Shown here in pieces: positions 1 to 8,190 of a stretch of DNA of 47,393 bases. The DNA lies in contig JADFZS010000026.1 of assembly GCA_015232405.1 (NCBI GenBank), positions 51-47,443 of the forward strand. Reading direction: 5' to 3'. The position numbers were made by a program, and so were the translations under genes. The notes beneath the pieces were generated by a model. It did no database searches, was not told the origin of the DNA, and saw only the letters and a list, made by a program, of their open reading frames with translations. This DNA is from Magnetococcales bacterium. Its GTDB lineage: Bacteria > Pseudomonadota > Magnetococcia > Magnetococcales > JADFYX01. The number at the start of each line of letters is the position of its first letter. Positions within the stretch are counted from its first letter, which is position 1.

Positions 1-1429
1 ACTTGGCAAGCTGAAAATTGATGCTGTATACGGCACAATTCGTCAGGGAAGCAACGGTCTGCTAAACGCCGGGGTGTTTATCGAAGATGGCAAGGAGGTT
101 GGCTTTGCTGCCAAATGGCGACTGCCAAATTATGGCGTTTTTGATGAAAAGCGCTATTTTACCCAAGGTGTTTTGGTAAGAACATTTGCCTATAAAGATT
201 GTCAATTCGGCATCACCATATGTGAAGATCTCTGGCATTCTGGAGGTCCACTCCAGGAGTTGGCCCAGTCCAAAACAGACTTTGTCTTAAACCTCAACGC
301 CTCCCCCTATCATCTGGGTAAGCAGAGAGAGCGCGAAGAGATGATTGGCAGACGGATATCTGAAAGCTCTCTGCCCATTTTTTATGTCAATCTGGTTGGA
401 GGCCAGGATGAGCTGGTCTTTGATGGTGGCTCCTTTGTAATGGATGGTGATGGCACCATGTTGGCTCGTTCACCGCAATTTACAGAAGATCTCTCTTTGG
501 TCAAGGTGGCAAATAGTGGTGAAAATTCTTTAGAAATATATCCGGGAAAAGTAGGGGATCTCTACGCACCTGATAAAGAGATATACTCCGCCCTCTGTTT
601 GGGATTGCGAGATTATGTAGAAAAAAATGGTTTTGCCGGGGTGGTTTTGGGTCTGTCAGGTGGTATAGATTCCGCCTTGACCGCAGCCATTTGTGCCGAT
701 GCTTTGGGGCCACAGCGGGTAGAAGCTGTTATGATGCCATCCCAGTATACATCTGAGGAGAGTTTGGAAGATGCCAGAGAGGGGGCGCAAAACATAGGTA
801 TCCGTCTGGCGGACATACCCATTGATAATATCTTCTCCACCTTTCGCAGTGAGCTTGCTTTGGAGTTTTCCGGCTTGGATGAGGATGTAACAGAGGAGAA
901 TATTCAACCACGAATAAGAGCCACCCTTCTTATGGCGATTTCCAACAAAAAGGGCTATTTGCTGGTAACAACTGGGAATAAAAGTGAGGTAAGCGTTGGT
1001 TATGCCACACTTTATGGCGATATGGCAGGTGGCTATTCTGTTTTAAAAGATGTTTTGAAAGAGCGGGTATTCAAGCTGGCATTGGCCAGAAACAGCTGGG
1101 CGACAGAGGCCGATAAACCTCTACCAATCCCATCACGGGTGATAACAAAGCCACCTTCTGCAGAGCTAAAACCAGACCAAAAAGATAGTGATTCCTTACC
1201 TCCATATCCTATTCTCGATAAAATTTTAGAGATGTATGTTGAAGAGGAGCGCAGCTTGGAGGAGATAGTTGCCTATGGAATAGATAGGGATTGTGCCGCA
1301 CGGGTGATTTTAATGGTAGATAGAAGTGAATATAAACGGCGACAGGCTGCTCCCGGGGTGCGTATCACCCCCAGGGCGTTTGGTAAAGATCGCCGATATC
1401 CCATAACAAACGGCTTTTTAAACCAATGA
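1..1429 (+). CDS. nadE: NAD+ synthase, glutamine-hydrolysing (5' end cut by window)
   Basis: Makes NAD+ from deamido-NAD+, ATP and glutamine in the cytosol, the last step of NAD synthesis. The reading frame is open to base 2, so the N-terminus lies outside the window; about 475 residues of a usual ~540 are visible. First comes the rest of a nitrilase-type glutaminase domain, with the likely catalytic Cys in ITICEDLW. The ATP-pyrophosphatase synthetase domain follows, with its P-loop SGGIDSAL near base 655, TTGNKSE and GDMAGGYSVLKD. The TGA stop overlaps the ATG of the next gene (ATGA), so the two are probably co-transcribed and translationally coupled. The GTG at 74 lies inside the glutaminase domain and is not a real start. 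Identification is firm. Confidence 0.95.
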   Translation, partial: LGKLKIDAVYGTIRQGSNGLLNAGVFIEDGKEVGFAAKWRLPNYGVFDEKRYFTQGVLVRTFAYKDCQFGITICEDLWHSGGPLQELAQSKTDFVLNLNASPYHLGKQREREEMIGRRISESSLPIFYVNLVGGQDELVFDGGSFVMDGDGTMLARSPQFTEDLSLVKVANSGENSLEIYPGKVGDLYAPDKEIYSALCLGLRDYVEKNGFAGVVLGLSGGIDSALTAAICADALGPQRVEAVMMPSQYTSEESLEDAREGAQNIGIRLADIPIDNIFSTFRSELALEFSGLDEDVTEENIQPRIRATLLMAISNKKGYLLVTTGNKSEVSVGYATLYGDMAGGYSVLKDVLKERVFKLALARNSWATEADKPLPIPSRVITKPPSAELKPDQKDSDSLPPYPILDKILEMYVEEERSLEEIVAYGIDRDCAARVILMVDRSEYKRRQAAPGVRITPRAFGKDRRYPITNGFLNQ

Positions 1430-2190
1430 TGATAATACGGTTTGGCACGCTGTTCGCTTTTTTAGCCCTGTTTTCTGCTTGTGGCAGCTCGCCAAGTGTA
1501 AAATCAGACACTATCCGTTTTAATGCTCTATATAAAAAAAGTAAGGCCTACATGGAAAGAGATAATCCCCATATGGCGTTGCGCTCACTGATAAAAGCCC
1601 GACAGATGCAGCCCGACCATGTTGGTATTCTCTCAATGTTGGGTGTAGCATACGATAAACTAGGACATGATGGAAAATCACTCAATGTTTGGCAAACGGC
1701 CCATAAGCTAAAACCCAAACGGGGTGATATCAGCCACAATTTAGGGGTGGCACTTATGCGCCAGCAGATGTTGGACGAGGCCAAGGTGGCCTTTGATAAC
1801 GCTTTGGCTGACCCTAAATTTGCTGATCGTCTGGAAACATACTACAATTTAGCCCTTATAAAGCAACGCCGTGGTGCTATACGGGAGATGGTCGCTGATC
1901 TGAATAAAATTATTCAGATAGAACCAGGTCACATACCCTCCCATGAGTTGCTGGCGGATTATTATCGTAAAATGCGTCGAGCGGACTTGGAAGAGAAGCA
2001 GTTACGCAATATACTAAAAATAAATTCCCAGCGAATTTCAACTCTTGAACGGTTGGCAGATCTGTATTTACAAAGTGGCAAGAGAGACAAGGCCATACCT
2101 CTATTGCAACGGATTGGAGCCATTGTACCCAAAACAGCAGTAGCCAAGCGTGCAGAGCTAAAGCTTGAACAAATTTTAGGTAATAGATGA
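1426..2190 (+). CDS. TPR lipoprotein, PilF/PilW-like
   Basis: 254 residues. The N-terminus is a lipoprotein signal: a short charged start, a hydrophobic stretch and a lipobox FSAC with Cys about residue 19, so the protein is probably anchored to the inner leaflet of the outer membrane. The rest is a chain of tetratricopeptide repeats, for example HMALRSLIKARQMQPDHVGI, ISHNLGVALMRQQMLDEAKV and YYNLALIKQRRGAIREMV. Position directly before rodZ and ispG is the place of pilF (type IV pilus pilotin for secretin assembly) in gammaproteobacteria, which supports that family. No other pilus gene is in the window, so the pilus role is inferred from context and fold only. The start overlaps the nadE stop by 4 bases. 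Confidence 0.75.
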   Translation: MMIIRFGTLFAFLALFSACGSSPSVKSDTIRFNALYKKSKAYMERDNPHMALRSLIKARQMQPDHVGILSMLGVAYDKLGHDGKSLNVWQTAHKLKPKRGDISHNLGVALMRQQMLDEAKVAFDNALADPKFADRLETYYNLALIKQRRGAIREMVADLNKIIQIEPGHIPSHELLADYYRKMRRADLEEKQLRNILKINSQRISTLERLADLYLQSGKRDKAIPLLQRIGAIVPKTAVAKRAELKLEQILGNR

Positions 2191-2238
2191 AGGGCCTAAA
2201 ACAATAATAAATAGCCCGGAATATTTAAGGTTTATACT

Positions 2239-3723
2239 ATGGAACAAGCACCTGATGATTACTTCGCCCCCAAGGAGGTGAACAATTCCGAAGGAGGTTA
2301 TACCACAGTAGCCGATAGAGCCTCTGCCCAAAAGGCTCCTGTGGCTGCTACCCAGGTTGGGTTGTTGTTGAGTTCAGCCCGTGAAAAGCAGGGTCTCTCC
2401 ATTGATGAGATGTCGGTAAAAACCCGTATTCGTGATGTGCACCTGATCTCCCTTGAGGCTGGAGCCATAGAAAAACTACCCGGTAACGCATTTGTTACTG
2501 GTTTTATGCGGTTGTACGCAAAAAATCTAGGCATTGTAGATGACCCCCTGATAGAGAGGTTTTTACAGGAGTTTGAAAAACAGCGGCAAAATTTGGTTAC
2601 TGATACCTTCTCACCACCAGAAGGATCAAAAAAAAGGCCCAACAATGGTGCGATAATCGGTGGTATAGTTGGTTTGGTGGCACTCTCCATTGCCTATAGC
2701 AACTTTAACAATTCAGACAGAGATATCCAACAACTACCTGCAGCACCCCCGGCCAAGGTTGGTGAAGCGGTTCCACAGTTTGTTAAAAAGAGTCGTGATG
2801 ATGAGAAAAAAGATGGCTCGATCTTGCATTTTGGTAGGCAAGAGATAAAGTCTCCTCAAGTAACACCCCCTAAAAAAGAGACCCCTGTAGCAAAAGAAGA
2901 GGCTAAACCAGTTAAAAGACGTGAGATAGCCAAAAAGCAGGAGAGGGTTATACAGCCACCCAAAACTGTAAAAAAACCGATAAGAGCAGTAAGAACGCCA
3001 CCCAAGGCTGTTATAAAGCCAGCAAAGGTGGTTAAAAAACCAGCCAAGGTGGTTAAAAAACCAGTAAAAGTTGATAAAAAGCCAGCAAAGTTGGTAAAGC
3101 CCAGGATAAAGGTAGCCAGTTTACAAAAAAAGCCGGGAGAGTCGGTTGTTTTGCGGCCTAAAACAGTTGTTGCCCCCAGCCAAACAAAAAAGCAACCCAA
3201 AAAGGTCGTGCCTGTCAAAAGAAAGCCAACTGTGGTTCGTGCTAAAATAGAAAAAAGCAAACCCAAGGTTAAGGTTAGGGTTGAAAAGTATACCCCAATT
3301 GAAGATATTAAACCTTTTAAAGCAAAGGCGGTCAAACCCAAAAAGAAAATAGTAAAAACAAGGGTCGATGATAGCAAACTAAGCCCGACAAAGAGAATTT
3401 TAAGCCGCTATCCAGAGGCGATAGTTGCTAAACAGGATTTAAGACCTGACTCCAGACAGGCAGTATCCTTGATCTCCAAAGAGCTGGTATGGGTGCAGAT
3501 TCGTAATGAAGATGGGGATGTTTTAAAAGATATGGTCATGCGGCCCAACCATGTTTTCAGGGTTCCAACGGGAATGAAGTTTTTTGCCATTATAGGTAAC
3601 GCAGGTGGTGTTCAACTGCGGGTTGGCAGTAAAAAACTGCCGTATCTTGGTGATCCAGGTGAGGTTTTACAAGATTTGGACCTATCAGCTGGCAATCTAC
3701 TTAAGTTGGCGAAAAAAAGGTGA
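2239..3723 (+). CDS. rodZ: RodZ-like cytoskeletal/cell-shape protein
   Basis: 494 residues, longer than the usual 300–340. Cytoplasmic helix-turn-helix domain of the HTH_25 type at about residues 39–105 (LLLSSAREKQGLSIDEMS, then PGNAFVTGFMRLYAKNLG), single membrane span about 138–154 (GAIIGGIVGLVALSIAY), a Lys/Pro-rich periplasmic linker about 215–375, and a C-terminal beta domain (DUF4115) about 412–485. RodZ links MreB filaments to the wall-elongation machinery. The linker holds near-perfect heptad units KPAKVVK and accounts for the extra length. The stop overlaps the GTG of ispG (GTGA). Location between a pilF-like gene and ispG is the conserved order and supports the call. Confidence 0.85.
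   Translation: MEQAPDDYFAPKEVNNSEGGYTTVADRASAQKAPVAATQVGLLLSSAREKQGLSIDEMSVKTRIRDVHLISLEAGAIEKLPGNAFVTGFMRLYAKNLGIVDDPLIERFLQEFEKQRQNLVTDTFSPPEGSKKRPNNGAIIGGIVGLVALSIAYSNFNNSDRDIQQLPAAPPAKVGEAVPQFVKKSRDDEKKDGSILHFGRQEIKSPQVTPPKKETPVAKEEAKPVKRREIAKKQERVIQPPKTVKKPIRAVRTPPKAVIKPAKVVKKPAKVVKKPVKVDKKPAKLVKPRIKVASLQKKPGESVVLRPKTVVAPSQTKKQPKKVVPVKRKPTVVRAKIEKSKPKVKVRVEKYTPIEDIKPFKAKAVKPKKKIVKTRVDDSKLSPTKRILSRYPEAIVAKQDLRPDSRQAVSLISKELVWVQIRNEDGDVLKDMVMRPNHVFRVPTGMKFFAIIGNAGGVQLRVGSKKLPYLGDPGEVLQDLDLSAGNLLKLAKKR
3019..3099 (+). repeat. 21-bp tandem repeat inside rodZ
   Basis: Four successive 21-base units starting at 3019, 3040, 3061 and 3082 (the last partial) encode K-P-A-K-V-V-K-like heptads. The first two units differ by one base. 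The repeat extends a basic Lys/Pro linker and is in frame, so copy-number change would alter linker length without breaking the gene. Confidence 0.85.
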
Positions 3724-4844
3724 GTAGATCTGCCTCTTTAACCCTGCAACGGCGGTTGACCCGGCCTGTTAAAGTAGGAAGTGTAGTTGTTGGTGGTGAT
3801 GCTCCTATTTCGGTGCAGTCCATGACCAATACCGACACTAGAGACATTGCCAGTACAGCTGGGCAGATTGCTGAACTAGCTGAAGCCGGGGCAGATCTGG
3901 TACGGGTATCTTGTCCCGATAAAGAGGCTGCCCAATGTGTGGCACAGTTGGTCAAGGGGTCTCCGGTTCCACTGATTGCCGATATCCACTTTGATCATAA
4001 GCTGGCTCTCATGGCCTTGGATGGTGGCATCGACTGTCTGCGCATAAACCCCGGTAACATCGGTTCAAGACAACGTGTAGCTGAGGTGGTACAAGCAGCA
4101 AGCCTGCGTAGGGTTCCCATACGCATTGGTGTTAATGCTGGCTCTCTGGATAAGGACCTTCTTGCTAAATATGGCGAACCATGTGCCGATGCCATGGTTG
4201 AATCTGGTCTCCACCATATTCGTATTTTAGAGGATCTCAACTATCAGGAGATAAAAATAAGCTTGAAGGCAAGCTCGGTTGCCATGACTGTAGAAGCCTA
4301 CCGCAAGTTGGCTAAACAGGTAGACTATCCCCTGCATTTGGGAATAACCGAAGCTGGAGGTATGATTCCAGGTTCGGTTAAGTCAGCAATTGGTTTGGGA
4401 CTATTGCTAAGTGAGGGAATAGGGGATACCTTGCGAGTCTCTTTATCGGCAAATCCAGTTGAAGAGGTACGGGTTGGGTTTGAAATTTTAAAAACTTTGG
4501 GGTTGCGTACCCGAGGAGTAAACATTATCTCATGTCCAACCTGTTCACGACAGGAGTTTGCCGTTATAGATGTAGTGGCCCAACTTGAAAAGCGACTGGC
4601 CCATATACGTGAATCGGTAAATCTATCTATAATAGGTTGTATAGTTAACGGACCGGGGGAAGCCAAAGAGTGTCATGTGGGGTTGGTAGGTGGTGGTGGG
4701 GAAAATCTGCTTTATATAAATGGCAAACCCCAACAAAAGATAGCAGACAATAAGGTTATAAGCCGTTTAGTTGAAGAAGTTGAACTGGCTGCAAAAAAAA
4801 TCAGAGAGCAACAAGAGATTGAAAACAGTACAAAAAACCATTAA
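3720..4844 (+). CDS. ispG: 4-hydroxy-3-methylbut-2-enyl diphosphate synthase
   Basis: 374 residues, normal length. Converts 2-C-methylerythritol 2,4-cyclodiphosphate to HMBPP in the non-mevalonate isoprenoid pathway. The N-terminal TIM barrel contains SVQSMTNTDTRD and the C-terminal part holds the [4Fe-4S] ligands: two Cys in SCPTCSR (about residues 272 and 275), a third Cys in GCIVNGPGEA (about 307) and the conserved Glu of the same motif. GTG start overlaps the rodZ stop by 4 bases. The 3' end overlaps the start of hisS. Very secure. Confidence 0.97.
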   Translation: MSRSASLTLQRRLTRPVKVGSVVVGGDAPISVQSMTNTDTRDIASTAGQIAELAEAGADLVRVSCPDKEAAQCVAQLVKGSPVPLIADIHFDHKLALMALDGGIDCLRINPGNIGSRQRVAEVVQAASLRRVPIRIGVNAGSLDKDLLAKYGEPCADAMVESGLHHIRILEDLNYQEIKISLKASSVAMTVEAYRKLAKQVDYPLHLGITEAGGMIPGSVKSAIGLGLLLSEGIGDTLRVSLSANPVEEVRVGFEILKTLGLRTRGVNIISCPTCSRQEFAVIDVVAQLEKRLAHIRESVNLSIIGCIVNGPGEAKECHVGLVGGGGENLLYINGKPQQKIADNKVISRLVEEVELAAKKIREQQEIENSTKNH

Positions 4845-6090
4845 AACAGTCAGGGGTGTTCATGATATTTTGAACAGCGATACCCCGATTTGGCAATATT
4901 TGGAAGCCACAGCTAGAAGGGTGTTTGCCCAGTATGGTTATGGTGAAATACGTACCCCTATTTTTGAGAAAAGTGAGCTGTTTGCCAGAGCAGTTGGGGC
5001 GACAACTGATATAGTTGAAAAAGAGATGTACACCTTTGCCGATAGGGGGGGTGACTCATTAAGCCTGCGTCCTGAGGGAACGGCATCAGTGGTTCGGGCC
5101 TTTATCAACAACAGTATGCACAGAACTCTACCCTGGCGGGTCTATTATATGGGGCCTATGTTCCGTTATGAACGACCACAAAAAGGTCGGCAGAGGCAGT
5201 TTCATCAGATAGGGTGTGAACTATTCGGTCCCCAAGGTCCACTGGCAGATGCCGAGATAATGGCAATGGTAATGGCTTTCTTCCGTGAAGCCGGGGTGGT
5301 TGGCAATTTGGTTCTTGAGATCAACTCACTGGGTTGTGGTGAGTGCCGTGGACCCTATCGGGAAAAACTGCTAACTTTCCTTAAATCCAACCAGGAGACC
5401 CTCTGCGATAATTGCCAGGACCGTATGGAGCGTAACCCTCTTAGGGTATTGGATTGTAAAAAAGCTCCCTGTGGTGAGGTGGCCCAGAAGGCTCCCCACA
5501 TGACAGATAATCTCTGTAGTGTCTGTGATGAGCATTTTAGCGGTCTAAAGAGCCATTTGACCCGGTTAGAGCAGCCTTTTGTACATAATCCACTGATGGT
5601 AAGGGGGTTGGATTATTATAACCGCTCTGCATTTGAGGTGACAACAGATGCTTTGGGAGCGCAAAATGCAGTTGCTGCCGGGGGGCGTTATGATGGTTTG
5701 GTCGCTGAAATGGGTGGTCAATCTACCCCAGCTATTGGTTTTGCCATGGGCCTTGAGCGTCTGGTTTTACTTCTGGAAGAGAACCGGGTTGTTGGGACGA
5801 CTGTAACAGTCTATCTTGTAGCTGTGGGTGATGATGCCCAGGGGGCTGGTCTACAACTGGCAGAACAGTTACGAAAGGCTGGGTTGAAAGTTGAGATGAA
5901 TCTCAACCAGGGTTCCATGAAAAGCCAGATGAAACGGGCAGGGCGGTCACAAGCACCAATCACAGCTATAATTGGTGATCGTGAGGTTGAGACAAAAAGT
6001 GTGGTTATTAAAAATATGGCTAACGGTGAGCAAGAGACCGTAGCCATTGCAGGGGCTGTTGATTATGTTAACTCCCTTATTGAAAATTAG
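4819..6090 (+). CDS. hisS: Histidine--tRNA ligase
   Basis: Charges tRNA-His. Class II synthetase motifs are all visible: RPEGTASVVRAF, motif 2 FRYERPQKGRQRQFHQIGCE, the His-specific LDYYNRSAFEV and AAGGRYDGL, motif 3 AIGFAMGLERL, followed by the anticodon-binding domain. No ATG precedes the conserved RGVHDIL. A TTG at 4819 gives 423 residues, the family length, and a 26-base overlap with ispG. A TTG at 4771 would add 16 residues and a 74-base overlap and is less likely. Start therefore moderately certain; identity certain. Confidence 0.95.
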   Translation: MKTVQKTIKTVRGVHDILNSDTPIWQYLEATARRVFAQYGYGEIRTPIFEKSELFARAVGATTDIVEKEMYTFADRGGDSLSLRPEGTASVVRAFINNSMHRTLPWRVYYMGPMFRYERPQKGRQRQFHQIGCELFGPQGPLADAEIMAMVMAFFREAGVVGNLVLEINSLGCGECRGPYREKLLTFLKSNQETLCDNCQDRMERNPLRVLDCKKAPCGEVAQKAPHMTDNLCSVCDEHFSGLKSHLTRLEQPFVHNPLMVRGLDYYNRSAFEVTTDALGAQNAVAAGGRYDGLVAEMGGQSTPAIGFAMGLERLVLLLEENRVVGTTVTVYLVAVGDDAQGAGLQLAEQLRKAGLKVEMNLNQGSMKSQMKRAGRSQAPITAIIGDREVETKSVVIKNMANGEQETVAIAGAVDYVNSLIEN

Positions 6091-6104
6091 AAAAAGGATA
6101 GATC

Positions 6105-6752
6105 ATGGCTCAGATTGATAATATTTTTGAAGAAATTGATGAGCAGATGGATGCCGACAAGGCTCAGAAATTTTATGACGAGAATAAAGTATGGATAATA
6201 GGGGGGCTGGTTCTGTTGTTTGTGGGACTTTTTGCCTATGTGGCATGGCGTGATGCCCTCATTGAAAAGAGCTATAGGTTGTCGGATCAATTCATGCAGG
6301 CCCAAACGTTGGAAGCTGGTGGGGACAGAGAGGGGGCAAAAGCTATTTTTACGAAAATTATGAGTGAAAATAGTGAACATGGCTACGGTATTATGTCTCT
6401 ACTGTCAGAAGCTCAGGCTTTAGCCAAGGCTGGTAAAAAAGATGAGGCTATTGCCAATTTTGAAGCTTTGGCAGCAAAAACTTCCAACTCTCCCATGCAG
6501 GGTTTGGCTCTTTTAAATGCGGCATATCTAACAGTTGACGATGCTAATAGAGCAAAGGGGTTTTTAGCAAAAATATCCCCTACATCTTCATTTCGTCCCC
6601 ATGCCTTGGAGTTAGAGGGTCTTTTGTTAGCCAAAGCTGGTGATGAAAAACAGGCTTTTGCCCGTTATCAGGAGGCAATGCAGGCTGGTGCGTCGGGCAA
6701 ACTACACCAGCGTTTGCAAGCCCGGATAGAACGTTTAGCTGGCAACTATTAA
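6105..6752 (+). CDS. yfgM: YfgM-like TPR protein, SecYEG-associated
   Basis: 215 residues: short cytoplasmic N-terminus, one membrane span about residues 26–45 (VWIIGGLVLLFVGLFAYVAW), then a periplasmic TPR domain. This is the YfgM family (ancillary SecYEG subunit that works with periplasmic chaperones), always between hisS and bamB in gammaproteobacteria, as here. AAGGA lies 8 bases before the ATG. The gap to hisS is 14 bases and to bamB 26, so it is part of one transcript. Confidence 0.85.
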   Translation: MAQIDNIFEEIDEQMDADKAQKFYDENKVWIIGGLVLLFVGLFAYVAWRDALIEKSYRLSDQFMQAQTLEAGGDREGAKAIFTKIMSENSEHGYGIMSLLSEAQALAKAGKKDEAIANFEALAAKTSNSPMQGLALLNAAYLTVDDANRAKGFLAKISPTSSFRPHALELEGLLLAKAGDEKQAFARYQEAMQAGASGKLHQRLQARIERLAGNY

Positions 6753-6778
6753 AAGCTGGAGTATTAGGAGCGCACAGA

Positions 6779-7954
6779 ATGGTTGGAAAACTTAAATACC
6801 CGTTTTTATTGTTATGGGCTTTACTACTGATATCGGGCTGTTCTTCATCGGGCGATGAAGAGGAGATAGTTAGTTTTGTTGAGCCAAAACCGGGGCGTTC
6901 TGTTGGCTTGAAAAAAGAGTGGAGCCTTAATATCGAGGGTGCTCCCAAAGAGTTTATGAACCACCCAAGACAGATAGCGGTAGCCGACGAAGATATCTTT
7001 GTTGGTACATATGGTGGTCTGGTGGTCCGGGTTGATAAACAAAAAGGAAAAATAGTTTGGCAGCAAGAGGTTGGTAGCTCTGTTGTGGGTGGTGTCGCCC
7101 TGTCTGAAGATAAAGTTTTTGCCGGAACTGTTGATGGAAGAATGGTAGCTCTATCACGTGAAGGTGGCGAACAGTTGTGGGAGTCCAAGGTTGCAACATC
7201 GGTGGCTTCAGCACCAAAGGTGGCCGATAACAAAGTGATTTTTACAACACTGGACAACCGCACCTATGCACTGGATAGCAACAGTGGAAAATCTGTCTGG
7301 ATCCATGTATCTGTGCCGGAAACATTGGTGGTAAAGGGTGCTGCAACGCCAGCAGTTAGTAATAATTTGGTCTTTATTGGTTATTCTACAGGTGAGCTGT
7401 TTACCTTACACCTGCCAGATGGAAAGGAGATCTGGACTCATAACCTCTCCCGTTTGAGTGGAGGTAGTGAGTTTGAACGCCTTCATGATATAGATGCCGA
7501 GGTGGTTGTCGGGCGAATTGGTAGTGATGACTTTGTCTCAAAAATATATGTTGTCAACCATCAAGGATCATTAAGGGCGATTCAATCCAACACAGGGGGG
7601 CAAGTTTGGGATCAAAAACTTTCTGCCATTCGTCGCCCTCTGTTGTGGGGTAGTCAGCTTTTTGTCTCAGGTGATGGTGGTAGCGTTGTTTCCATAAGCA
7701 GTGAAGATGGTCTGGAGGTGTGGCGCACCGAGGTTAGTGATGGTTATCTCTCAGCCCCAGTGCGTTTGGGTAACAGGATAATTGTTGGTGACAATATGGG
7801 CCGGCTATTATCTTTGGACCCCACAAGTGGACGGGTGATAGGCTTAGATAAGCTAAATGAACCCATTATTGCCGATCCTGTGGTTGACGGAGTAACACTT
7901 CTTGTCTGGACCAATGATGGCGACCTGTTTCGCTATTCAGTGGATGAGTTGTAA
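6779..7954 (+). CDS. bamB: Outer membrane protein assembly factor BamB
   Basis: 391 residues. Lipoprotein signal with lipobox ISGC (Cys about residue 21), then a PQQ-type eight-bladed beta propeller with repeated Trp-containing blades such as GKIVWQQEVG, GEQLWESKV and GKSVWIHV. BamB is the periplasmic lipoprotein of the BAM complex that helps BamA insert beta-barrel proteins. Shine–Dalgarno TAGGAG lies before the ATG. It is last in the housekeeping run and is followed at once by a strong terminator. Confidence 0.95.
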   Translation: MVGKLKYPFLLLWALLLISGCSSSGDEEEIVSFVEPKPGRSVGLKKEWSLNIEGAPKEFMNHPRQIAVADEDIFVGTYGGLVVRVDKQKGKIVWQQEVGSSVVGGVALSEDKVFAGTVDGRMVALSREGGEQLWESKVATSVASAPKVADNKVIFTTLDNRTYALDSNSGKSVWIHVSVPETLVVKGAATPAVSNNLVFIGYSTGELFTLHLPDGKEIWTHNLSRLSGGSEFERLHDIDAEVVVGRIGSDDFVSKIYVVNHQGSLRAIQSNTGGQVWDQKLSAIRRPLLWGSQLFVSGDGGSVVSISSEDGLEVWRTEVSDGYLSAPVRLGNRIIVGDNMGRLLSLDPTSGRVIGLDKLNEPIIADPVVDGVTLLVWTNDGDLFRYSVDEL

Positions 7955-7970
7955 ATTTGTATGATATTTA

Positions 7971-7997
7971 ACCGGGTTTATCCCGGTAGTTTTTTTT
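7971..7997 (+). terminator. Rho-independent terminator after bamB
   Basis: Perfect stem ACCGGG / CCCGGT (7971–7976 with 7982–7987), loop TTTAT, then AG and eight T. Ends the nadE-to-bamB transcription unit. Confidence 0.9.
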
Positions 7998-8044
7998 GTT
8001 GATGTAGTTTTTTTATTTTAAAATCAGTTAGCTATACGAAATTT

Positions 8045-8068
8045 TGTAGGAGCGAGCTTGCTCGCGAA
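8045..8068 (+). repeat. REP palindrome, single copy
   Basis: Core GCGAGC-TT-GCTCGC (8052–8065) preceded by TGTAGGA and followed by GAA. The same 24-base unit recurs at 37018 and, with one base changed, at 37104. It matches the REP type known from Pseudomonas. Lies between the bamB terminator and der. Confidence 0.85.
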
Positions 8069-8190
8069 TGTTGCTTACCTTTGGTCCTATCACTTGCACA
8101 AAAAAGCCTGTGCTGTCGACTATACTGTTTTTTTGGTTCACACCTTTTTCAAATGTATAACCTGAAACTTTCAGTTATCTTAAATAAATT

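Noticed and set aside
2856..3377. 173-codon minus-strand frame opposite rodZ
   Set aside because: It is the complement of the Lys/Pro repeat and gives a repetitive Phe/Leu/Thr/Gly sequence with no ribosome-binding site.
4771..4818. Longer hisS N-terminus from TTG 4771
   Set aside because: It would overlap ispG by 74 bases and adds residues unlike HisRS; TTG 4819 gives the family length.
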